Assembly: GCA_946629475.1 (NCBI GenBank)
Contig: CAMOXX010000018.1
Span: forward strand, 1 to 23,148
Length of the DNA: 23,148 nt
Direction of reading: 5' to 3'
Source of the DNA: an uncultured Blautia sp.
Lineage (GTDB): Bacteria > Bacillota > Clostridia > Lachnospirales > Lachnospiraceae
The notes below the pieces were generated by a model. It was not told the origin of the DNA. It worked only from the letters and a program-made list of their open reading frames with translations, and made no database searches. Made by a program: the position numbers and the translations under genes. Below are positions 7,804-14,337 of the stretch, piece by piece (position 1 is the stretch's first letter; every line of letters begins with the position of its first letter).

Positions 7804-8766
7804 ATGAATTATATTGTTTTTGATCTGGAGTGGAACCAGAGTCCCAACGGAAAAAAGTATTCCCATCCCCAGATGCCTTTTGAAATCATCGAAATCGGGG
7901 CCGTCCGTCTGGATGACAGCTTTCAGGTGACCGACACCTTTCACCGGCTGATCAGGCCTTCGGTCTATCATTGGATTCACAACAGCATACGGGATGTGAT
8001 ACATGTCAACTACAGAGATCTTCAGTCCGGTGTACCGTTTCCGGAAGCCGCCAGGGATTTTCTGGACTGGTGCGATTATGAATACATCTTCTGTACCTGG
8101 GGCAATCAGGATGTAATGGAATTCCAGAGGAACATGGATTACTATGGAATGCTGCATCTGCTCCCGCCTCCCGTGATCTACAGCAATGTGCAGTCCCTCT
8201 TCGGCCTGCAGTTTGACGGGGAGGAAAGCTGCCGGTCCCTTGAGTACGCGACGGAGTTTCTTCATATTAATAAGGAGATGGATTTTCACCGCGCGATGAA
8301 TGATGCCATGTTCACGGCACAGGTACTCTCGCACATCTCACTGGACATATTGAAGATGCACCCGACGCTCGATGTCTATCAGCATCCTGAGTCAAAAAAA
8401 GAGGAAATTCATCTGCAGTTTCCCTCCTTTTCCAAATATCTGTCACGGGAGTTTATCTCCCGCGAAAAAGCAGTCAAGGACCGGGAGGTCACAAGCACAC
8501 GGTGCCCCCTGTGCGGTAAGAACGCGCGCAGGACAGTCCGGTGGTTTACGCCGAACAACAGGGTCTACTACAGTGTCTCGCGATGTGCGGACCATGGTGC
8601 GGTCGCCGCGAACATGCGGATCCGGAAAACTGCGGACGAGATGTATTTTGCCGACAAGACCATCTGGATGGCATCCGGGGAAGACATTGACGCAATTCAC
8701 CGAAAACGGGACGCAATGAAAAAGAAACAGGGTAACTGTTCAGATACGGAACAGTTGCGAAAATGA
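7804..8766 (+). CDS. DEDDh 3'-5' exonuclease-like protein with C-terminal zinc ribbon
   Basis: A 320-residue cytoplasmic protein. Residues 1-180 show the DEDDh exonuclease motifs: FDLEW (Asp7, Glu9), an Asp in GNQDVMEF (Asp103), and FHRAMNDA (His162, Asp167), so a nucleic-acid 3'-5' exonuclease similar to the KapD/Eri-1 group is likely. Residues 234-264 carry CPLC and CADH (Cys234, Cys237, Cys261, His264), a probable zinc ribbon for substrate binding. The last residues, 310-318, are encoded by a palindrome of the TAACTGTTCAGA family, so the C-terminus looks extended by inserted repeat DNA. The stop codon lies in the left arm of the terminator. The ribosome site before ATG 7804 is weak (AAGAGATT), consistent with coupling to the upstream gene. 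Its biological RNA or DNA target is unknown. Confidence 0.85.
   Translation: MNYIVFDLEWNQSPNGKKYSHPQMPFEIIEIGAVRLDDSFQVTDTFHRLIRPSVYHWIHNSIRDVIHVNYRDLQSGVPFPEAARDFLDWCDYEYIFCTWGNQDVMEFQRNMDYYGMLHLLPPPVIYSNVQSLFGLQFDGEESCRSLEYATEFLHINKEMDFHRAMNDAMFTAQVLSHISLDILKMHPTLDVYQHPESKKEEIHLQFPSFSKYLSREFISREKAVKDREVTSTRCPLCGKNARRTVRWFTPNNRVYYSVSRCADHGAVAANMRIRKTADEMYFADKTIWMASGEDIDAIHRKRDAMKKKQGNCSDTEQLRK
8733..8756. repeat. Palindrome of the TAACTGTTCAGA family inside a gene 3' end
   Basis: Arms AACTGTTC (8734-8741) and GAACAGTT (8749-8756) form a perfect 8-bp stem with a 7-base loop. The first 12 bases, TAACTGTTCAGA, match 50-61 and 4416-4427. It lies in frame in the last codons of the exonuclease gene, directly before the terminator hairpin. 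Confidence 0.75.
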
Positions 8767-8804
8767 GGATGAGGACGGCACAGCGCCGTCCTCATCCTCA
8801 TTTT
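8760..8804. terminator. Bidirectional terminator between convergent genes
   Basis: A perfect 20-bp stem (8760-8779 with 8785-8804) and a 5-base loop. The arms begin AAAATGAGG and end CCTCATTTT, so A and T runs flank the GC-rich core on both sides and it can work in both directions. The stop codon of the exonuclease gene (8764-8766) and that of the histidine kinase (8803-8805) both lie in or at the stem, leaving only 36 bases between the two genes. Confidence 0.88.
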
Positions 8805-10071
8805 ATGCCTGCAGCAGTATCCGTATCCTGCTTCCCAGGCCCGGTCTGGACAGAATTTCAAAATGTCCTTTGTGCTTATCGACAATCCACTTCGCGATGG
8901 AAAGCCCCAGGCCGGTTCCATCGTAGGAACGTACCGCGTCTGAACGGTAGAATCTCTCGAACATCTGCTTTACATCCGTCTCCCCCATCCCGATTCCGGT
9001 GTCTTCAATCTGGATGTACACACTGTCCGGCCCGGTACGGCCAAAGCTTAAGAGGATCTCGTTCCCTTCATCGGTATACTTTGCCGCATTGTCGATCAGG
9101 ATGCGCACCGCCTGCTTCAGCAGCCCGGGGTCGGCGGGAATCACGATGTTGTCCTCCCCTTTCGTATACCGGTAGACATGCTTTTCATCGATCATGAAGG
9201 ATTCTTCGTAGATTTCCTGCATCATCTCACCAAGATTCACCGGCTCCGGGTGGAGCTCCGTCCGCCCGCTGTCGCCCCTCGCAAGGAACAGAAGCTGCTC
9301 CACCAGATGGTTCATATGCTCTGATTCGTGCTGAATCGCCGTGATGGACTCCTGGAGGATTTTCGGATCATCCTTGCCCCACCGGTCCAGCATATTGGCA
9401 TAGCCCTGGATCACCGCGATCGGTGTCCGCAGTTCATGGGAGGCATCGTTGACAAACCTCGCCTGCTGCCGGTACGTCTCCTGCATTCTGCGCAGCAGGT
9501 TGTTCATCGCCGCTTCGACCCCGGCCAGGTCACTGTCCCCAAAGGACAGGCTTCTCGCGTTCTCCGGCTGGATCTGGGTAATCGCGTCCTCCAGCACCTG
9601 GTATTTATCCTCTGTGAAGGACATCCTGCTGAGCTCATCGGCGCGGATAGCCAGCTGATCCAGAGGGCGGAGAATCCTGCGCAGCTTTCGGTCCTCATGG
9701 AAATAGCCGAGCCACATCAGCAAAAACTGCAGTGAAAACAGTGCGGCGACGATAAAAGCGCTGAAAATCAGGATTTCATTCAGGGTGATCTTCAGTATCT
9801 GTTTTTCCCCCTCTGTCACACAGTAGACCAGATACCGTCCTTCCTCGATGTTCAGTGCTCTCTGATACTGGAAGCTGAACGTGCCGGTTACCGCCTCCTC
9901 CTGCCCTATGACCCTGAAAACAACAATCCCGATATAAAGGAGGAAATCCCCGCGAATATATCTCCACAGGTTCTGCCCGATCTCATGAAAATGCAGCTTC
10001 CGGATGATCGAGCCGACATTCCGGCGGTTCTCGGACGGAAGCTGTTTCGTTTTCCTGCTGGTTTTACTCAT
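8803..10071 (-). CDS. Sensor histidine kinase (two-component system)
   Basis: A 422-residue membrane kinase. Order: a basic N-terminus, a short hydrophobic segment (about 43-56), an extracytoplasmic loop of only about 45 residues, a clear membrane helix (about 101-124), a linker in the place of HAMP, then HisKA and HATPase. The phosphorylated histidine is His212 in NDASHELRTP; the N box has Asn328 (LIDNAAKYT), G1 is DTGIGM (357-362), the F box is FERFYRSD, and G2 is GTGLGL (385-390). Start ATG 10071 overlaps the response regulator stop by 8 bases, so translation is coupled. The small loop argues for sensing in or close to the membrane. It lies downstream of the dlt operon, which suggests but does not prove an envelope-related stimulus. 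Confidence 0.93.
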   Translation of the reverse strand: MSKTSRKTKQLPSENRRNVGSIIRKLHFHEIGQNLWRYIRGDFLLYIGIVVFRVIGQEEAVTGTFSFQYQRALNIEEGRYLVYCVTEGEKQILKITLNEILIFSAFIVAALFSLQFLLMWLGYFHEDRKLRRILRPLDQLAIRADELSRMSFTEDKYQVLEDAITQIQPENARSLSFGDSDLAGVEAAMNNLLRRMQETYRQQARFVNDASHELRTPIAVIQGYANMLDRWGKDDPKILQESITAIQHESEHMNHLVEQLLFLARGDSGRTELHPEPVNLGEMMQEIYEESFMIDEKHVYRYTKGEDNIVIPADPGLLKQAVRILIDNAAKYTDEGNEILLSFGRTGPDSVYIQIEDTGIGMGETDVKQMFERFYRSDAVRSYDGTGLGLSIAKWIVDKHKGHFEILSRPGLGSRIRILLQA

Positions 10072-10792
10072 AAGACTTCCCTGCCGGGTCCTTGATCACA
10101 TAACCGACCCCGCGCACCGTCTGGATCATCTTGACGGAAAACACATCGTCGATTTTGGAGCGCAGATACCGGATATAAACATCTATGATGTTTGTCTCTC
10201 CCATATATTCGTAGCCGCAGACCTTCTCCAGCAGAGTCTCCCTCGACAGCACAATGTTCCGGTTTTCGAGCAGGGTCTTCAGCATCACAAACTCCCTGTT
10301 CGTAAGCGAAATCTCATGGCCGGCATAATGGACCTGATGTCCCGGGCAATCTACCTCAAGGGATCCCCAGGTGAGGATCCCTTCCTTATTATTATGTTCC
10401 GCACTGCTCCCCTCCCCTGCTCGAATCATGGGGTGAAGCTTCAGTGCTACACGGATTCTTGCCAGAAGCTCTTCGATCGCGAAGGGTTTGGTGATATAGT
10501 CCACTGCCCCGGCATCCAGCCCTGCAACCTTGTCCATCACCGCATCCCGGGCTGTCAGAAGGATGACCGGTGTCGGTTTTTCCTTCTGAAGCCTCCTTAA
10601 CACTTCCAGCCCGTTGAGACCGGGAAGCATAATGTCCAGCAGGATCAGGTCGTAGTCCCCCTCCAGCGCTTCCTCCAGGCCGTCCCGGCCGTTGGCCGCC
10701 TTTCCTGTCTGGTAGCCCTCATGGACCAGCTCGAGTTCAATAAATCTGGACAGCTTCTCCTCGTCCTCGATAATCAGAATTCTGGCATCCAT
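10064..10792 (-). CDS. OmpR/PhoB-family response regulator
   Basis: A 242-residue regulator with an N-terminal receiver domain and a C-terminal winged helix. The receiver has the acidic pair Glu9-Asp10 (IIEDEEK), phosphoacceptor Asp53 (ILLDIMLPG), Thr80 and Lys102 (YITKPFA). The winged helix shows LTNREFVMLKTLLEN, the recognition region ETNIIDVYIRYLRSKID and the closing TVRGVGYV. Start ATG 10792 was chosen because AGAAGGGA lies just upstream; a TTG at 10828 overlaps the previous stop as TTGA and would add 12 residues, but has no ribosome site. It is the partner of the overlapping kinase. Possible targets are its own promoter region (TTAAA repeats at 11430-11477) and nearby envelope genes, by inference. 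Confidence 0.93.
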   Translation of the reverse strand: MDARILIIEDEEKLSRFIELELVHEGYQTGKAANGRDGLEEALEGDYDLILLDIMLPGLNGLEVLRRLQKEKPTPVILLTARDAVMDKVAGLDAGAVDYITKPFAIEELLARIRVALKLHPMIRAGEGSSAEHNNKEGILTWGSLEVDCPGHQVHYAGHEISLTNREFVMLKTLLENRNIVLSRETLLEKVCGYEYMGETNIIDVYIRYLRSKIDDVFSVKMIQTVRGVGYVIKDPAGKSYE

Positions 10793-10824
10793 ATGTATTA
10801 TCCCTTCTAACAGCTCCGCATTCT

Positions 10825-11346
10825 TCAATCAGTATGCTTTGTAAACTCTTCCTTTACACGGTCCGCTGCATTTCCCGCGGAATCCATCAGATCATTTGCC
10901 TGGGACAGGTCATCCTTTCCTTCAAAGGAGTACCGGAGTCCGAAGAACAGCCCGACGATCAGAACCGGAAGCGCGATCCGCCAGGTAAAGAAGAGGATCA
11001 GTACCAGAAGAATCACCGGGATCCGGATGATCTGTTCTTCGTTCTTCTTCACGCAGAAGGCGTTGTTTCGGCAGATGTCGATGAATCTCCGGAATACTCC
11101 CTTGACTCCTTCCTTCTCCTGCTTTCTTCCTTCATACACGGTTTCCTTGACCGGCTCATAGTGCTCCTGCTCTTCGTAGCTTGTGGAGAACACGCTCTGT
11201 TCCGGCCCTTTCACCCTGCCCTGCTTTTCAAGGCTCACCATCGCGTCCAGAAGGTCCCATCCACTTTCTTCCAAAGCTGCCTTCGCTTCTTCATACGAAA
11301 CGTTCGCTCTTTCTCTCAGCTTTTCCACTTTTTCAAGGTTTTCCAT
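10825..11346 (-). CDS. UBA/TS-N plus DUF4342 membrane protein
   Basis: A 173-residue protein. Residues 1-45 look like a UBA/TS-N three-helix domain (VEKLRERANVSYEEAKAALE), the kind found at the N-terminus of EF-Ts and of DUF4342 proteins. A charged linker (50-80) is followed by the DUF4342-like part, with hydrophobic residues 108-138 that could cross the membrane once or as a hairpin, and a charged C-terminal tail. The molecular function is not known. Start ATG 11346 has AAGGAGG upstream. It is the first gene of a three-gene unit with the response regulator and kinase, so it may modulate or report on that system. Confidence 0.8.
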   Translation of the reverse strand: MENLEKVEKLRERANVSYEEAKAALEESGWDLLDAMVSLEKQGRVKGPEQSVFSTSYEEQEHYEPVKETVYEGRKQEKEGVKGVFRRFIDICRNNAFCVKKNEEQIIRIPVILLVLILFFTWRIALPVLIVGLFFGLRYSFEGKDDLSQANDLMDSAGNAADRVKEEFTKHTD

Positions 11347-11363
11347 CTTTCTTTCCTCCTTAT

Positions 11364-11386
11364 CAGGAACCGGTTTGCGGCTCCTG
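11364..11386 (-). promoter_or_regulatory. Leader hairpin before the DUF4342 gene
   Basis: CAGGAGCCG-CAAAC-CGGTTCCTG forms a 9-bp stem with one G-U pair, ending three bases upstream of the AAGGAGG of the DUF4342 gene. It is not followed by a T run, so it looks more like a translational leader structure than a terminator. Confidence 0.4.
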
Positions 11387-11406
11387 TCTCTTTATTTCCT
11401 TTGACG

Positions 11407-11477
11407 AGTATAAGAATACCTCATGATTCTTAAACGGTCTTTGGTAAAAGATTAAAGGATTATTAACGCCCATTAAA
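11407..11477 (-). promoter_or_regulatory. Candidate promoter and response-regulator site
   Basis: On the minus strand a good -10 TATACT (11407-11412) lies 16 bases from a poor -35 TTTAAG (11429-11434). On the plus strand TTAAA/TTAAC units start at 11430, 11452, 11463 and 11473, spaced 22, 11 and 10 bases, i.e. whole helical turns. Such spacing is typical of direct-repeat sites of OmpR-family regulators, so autoregulation is plausible. The region is AT-rich, which makes chance repeats easier. No terminator follows dltX, so read-through from the dlt operon is also possible. Confidence 0.4.
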
Positions 11478-11676
11478 ACTGGCTGTATACAAACCTGGGG
11501 GCAGTCGAAAGATCAGCCAGTATAAAATACAGGCAGAGAACCATCAGGACTGCAAGGAACAGTAAAAGCCATTTCCGGAATTCCCGTCTTTCGTGCGCTT
11601 TCCGGGCCTGTGCCGCCTCCGCGCTTTCAGGCAGGGCGTTATTCTTCTGCAAATCTGTAGACTGCCTCACTGACAT
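11473..11676 (-). CDS. dltX: DltX-type D-alanylation peptide
   Basis: A 67-residue single-pass membrane peptide: a charged cytoplasmic part (1-35), one helix (about 36-53: WLLLFLAVLMVLCLYFIL) and a short external tail ending PRFVYSQF. The end FVYSQF fits the conserved aromatic C-terminal motif of the DltX family (PF12459), whose tyrosine (here Tyr64) is reported to carry D-alanine between DltB and DltD. The start ATG 11676 has AAAGGA seven bases upstream and lies 38 bases inside the 3' end of dltD. In the Bacillus and Staphylococcus operons dltX precedes dltA; here it is last. The N-terminal cytoplasmic part is also longer than in typical DltX of about 50 residues. The assignment rests on context, topology and the C-terminal motif. 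Confidence 0.82.
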   Translation of the reverse strand: MSVRQSTDLQKNNALPESAEAAQARKAHERREFRKWLLLFLAVLMVLCLYFILADLSTAPRFVYSQF

Positions 11677-12925
11677 CCACCCATCCTTTCCAGCCGATGT
11701 GAATCGTATCTTCCATAAAATACTCCTCGTACTCCCTGTCCGAAAAATCCGCGATGCGGGCTCCGTATTTTTCGCAGAGCGCCCTCACCTGGCTGTAATA
11801 GTCCTCGCGGGCATCGCTGTCAAATCCGATCCAGTCATACCAGTAGCCATTCACGGGGGTAATAACGACCATCGGCTCAATTTCCATCTCAGAGCATGCC
11901 TTCAGGAAGCATTCAAAGTCATCATATTCCGGTGAAACACTGTAGCCGGTTTTGATTCCCTCGTCCTTCACCTGATCCATGACCTTGACAATATAGCTGT
12001 CGTAATAGCTCTTTTTTACAAAAAAAGGATTTCCGCCGCAGGCTTCCTCCCCGTCCCTGGCCGCTGACGCGCGGAGCGAGCCAAAATCCGGCTCACTTAT
12101 TTCTCCCCTCTGTGCCAGGGCGGCACAGGTCTGCGAAGGATTGTCTGCTGCCTGCACCGTGCTTTCCTTTTTCCGCGAAGAAGTCAGCTCATAGGCGCCG
12201 AGGCGCAGCATGACATTGCACAGGGTCTTCTCTTCCATGAAAGCCTGAAATACCTTTGTACCCCGGTCCGGCTCCCGTCCGCTTCCCAGATACTGTTCCT
12301 CATACTGCAGGATGCGTGCGCGCTCCTTCGGATCCACTTTCAGAAGCTTTTTTGTGCGGTCTGTGATGTACCGCTTTGTCTCATCGGAGAGATCCGGGTT
12401 TTTCAGCATTTCGACAAAATTCTCCTCGGAGAACCTGGACGCAAACGCCTCCGCCTTCACCCCGCTCTTCCGGAACCACTGCGGCGCAACGATCAATACC
12501 GCTTTCCGGTTCACCATCTCCGGTTCCAGCGCAGCAACAAGTGTTGTGTGGAACAGGCTCTGGTAGTATCCCGCTCCCACAAGCAGCAGTTTTTTGTCCT
12601 GGCCTTCAAAAATACTGCCCGGATGATAAGGGGTGGATTTCTGGTGCTGCAGTTCCGAGGATCCCAGCAGCAGAATCGTGTTTTTGTCCAGCTGATCCCT
12701 CATGATCCGGCCGGCTTTGTATTTTACCTCGCTCGTCCAGCATCCATAGGCATCGCTCTTTTTCTCTGCCTTTGCCGACGCGTAAATATGTACCCCGGCA
12801 AAAAAAGCCGCAGTGATGAGAAGCGCCGTGAAGAACGCACGGATCCTTGCCGTGCCGGTCCGGCGAGGTATCGTCTGTCCGTCTTTGCCGCCTGATGTAT
12901 TATCCTTCGCGCTTTCCGGTTTCAA
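11639..12925 (-). CDS. dltD: D-alanyl transfer protein DltD
   Basis: A 428-residue SGNH-like hydrolase-fold protein anchored by one N-terminal helix (about 30-50) and acting outside the membrane in the last step of D-alanine transfer to teichoic acid. The catalytic GSSE motif is at 88-91 (LLLGSSEL) and the Asp/His pair is in MEDTIHIGW (Asp406, His409). Further family blocks are IVAPQWF, GGNPFFVKKSYYDSY and ITPVNGYWYDWIG. The start is TTG at 12925, overlapping the dltC stop as TTGA, with GAAAGG upstream. It overlaps dltX at its 3' end. A low-complexity Ala/Glu/Ser stretch around 250-290 is a little longer than usual. Confidence 0.94.
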   Translation of the reverse strand: MKPESAKDNTSGGKDGQTIPRRTGTARIRAFFTALLITAAFFAGVHIYASAKAEKKSDAYGCWTSEVKYKAGRIMRDQLDKNTILLLGSSELQHQKSTPYHPGSIFEGQDKKLLLVGAGYYQSLFHTTLVAALEPEMVNRKAVLIVAPQWFRKSGVKAEAFASRFSEENFVEMLKNPDLSDETKRYITDRTKKLLKVDPKERARILQYEEQYLGSGREPDRGTKVFQAFMEEKTLCNVMLRLGAYELTSSRKKESTVQAADNPSQTCAALAQRGEISEPDFGSLRASAARDGEEACGGNPFFVKKSYYDSYIVKVMDQVKDEGIKTGYSVSPEYDDFECFLKACSEMEIEPMVVITPVNGYWYDWIGFDSDAREDYYSQVRALCEKYGARIADFSDREYEEYFMEDTIHIGWKGWVDVSEAVYRFAEE

Positions 12926-13158
12926 GATACAGCCTTTCTTTCAATCAACGAAACGATTTTTTCCGGGGTATCAATATCACTTCTCTCGATTTCGGTGAGT
13001 CCGATCACCACCCCCAGACGGTCCTCCGTCTCCATCAGCAGCTGGGCTACCCCGAGGGAATCCAGGAGCCCCTCTTCGAACAGGTCGATGGACAGGTCCT
13101 CTGTTACCACATCGTCCTCGCAGATTTCAGCAAGCATCTCCAGTATTTTTTCCTTCAT
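12922..13158 (-). CDS. dltC: D-alanyl carrier protein DltC
   Basis: A 78-residue acidic acyl-carrier-type protein, the usual length. The 4'-phosphopantetheine attachment serine is Ser34 in LLDSLGV. It accepts D-alanine from DltA on its thiol and passes it to the DltB channel complex. The start is ATG 13158 with AAGGAG upstream, 18 bases after dltB; the stop overlaps the dltD start by four bases. Confidence 0.95.
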   Translation of the reverse strand: MKEKILEMLAEICEDDVVTEDLSIDLFEEGLLDSLGVAQLLMETEDRLGVVIGLTEIERSDIDTPEKIVSLIERKAVS

Positions 13159-13176
13159 TAGTCTGTCTCCTTTTTA

Positions 13177-14337
13177 TTATTGTTCAGGGCCCGCAAACGG
13201 GAAATTCCCTGAGAAAATCAGGAATCCGAACATCACAAGCTGCATGGTCACAGCCCAGCTGATTACCTGATACCACTTTTCCTTTTTATGCTTCTTATAG
13301 AATTTCGACTTCTTCTGCCACACTTCATTCAGCGCCAGCAGCACACCGTGATACAGGCCGTACATCAGATAATACGGGGTCAGTCCATGCCAGATCCCCA
13401 TTACGAACATATCTGCGATAAAGCCCGCACAGGCAGTCCGGAGCCGGTTTTTAAACCATTTGTGCCGCATGGACTGCATCACAAGCCGTGTAAAAAGAAA
13501 GTCCCGGAACCAGTGCGAGAGCGTTATGTGCCATCTGTCCCAGAATTCTTTGATATCTCTGCTGAGAAACGGCCTGTTGAAATTATCCGGGGTGCGGATT
13601 CCCAGGAACAGCCCCGCTCCGATGGCCATCAGAGAATAACCCGCGAAATCAAAAAACATATACAGCCCGTAGGCATACGCGTATCCGACTCCGGCAAACG
13701 AACTGTAGCTTTCTGTCAGCAGCTCCATTCCTTCATAAAAATATGAGGAGATCACTGCCTTGTACATCAGGCCCAGGCACAGCTTCCACAGGCCTTCCCC
13801 GACCATCTCCAGATACTCGTCCTTCGGAATTTTCCTGTTCAGGTCCTCCCCGAACCGCCGGCTCCGGTCGATCGGACCGCTGACGATGCATGGAAAAAAC
13901 AGAAGGAAGTTCAATGTGTCAAATATACTGATCTCTTTGATCACACCGTCGTAGATCTCAATCACGATCTGCGCCGATTTGAATGTCAAGTAGGAAATTC
14001 CGATGATCTGGAACAGCCGTACCGGCAGGAAGCCCGATATTTTGCTGAGGATCAGGGGAAGAATTGATAAAATGAGAAAGACCGCGTAGATTTTTCCTTC
14101 TCTCCCGCGCCTCTCACGCACCTTCCCGTAGACCTTTACAAGAGCTGTCTCCAGGAAGATATAACCCAGAAAAAAAACAATATGCAGCGGATCCCTTCCA
14201 ATCGCAAGCGCATCGAAAACCACCGACACGAACAGGATATAATAACGCCTGTCCTTTTCCCTGTATCCGAGCACGACCGCCGGGACAAGGAGCACAGACA
14301 GCAGCGCGAAAAAGCTGAAATCACTGAACAGGGTCAT
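13177..14337 (-). CDS. dltB: MBOAT D-alanyltransferase DltB
   Basis: A 386-residue polytopic membrane O-acyltransferase that takes D-alanine from DltC at the inner face and moves it across the membrane. The MBOAT signature is intact: FNRPFLSRDIKEFWDRWHIT with His270, then GIWHGLTPYYLMYG with the catalytic His317. Typical family length. ATG 14337 overlaps the dltA stop as ATGA, so translation is coupled. Confidence 0.95.
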   Translation of the reverse strand: MTLFSDFSFFALLSVLLVPAVVLGYREKDRRYYILFVSVVFDALAIGRDPLHIVFFLGYIFLETALVKVYGKVRERRGREGKIYAVFLILSILPLILSKISGFLPVRLFQIIGISYLTFKSAQIVIEIYDGVIKEISIFDTLNFLLFFPCIVSGPIDRSRRFGEDLNRKIPKDEYLEMVGEGLWKLCLGLMYKAVISSYFYEGMELLTESYSSFAGVGYAYAYGLYMFFDFAGYSLMAIGAGLFLGIRTPDNFNRPFLSRDIKEFWDRWHITLSHWFRDFLFTRLVMQSMRHKWFKNRLRTACAGFIADMFVMGIWHGLTPYYLMYGLYHGVLLALNEVWQKKSKFYKKHKKEKWYQVISWAVTMQLVMFGFLIFSGNFPFAGPEQ

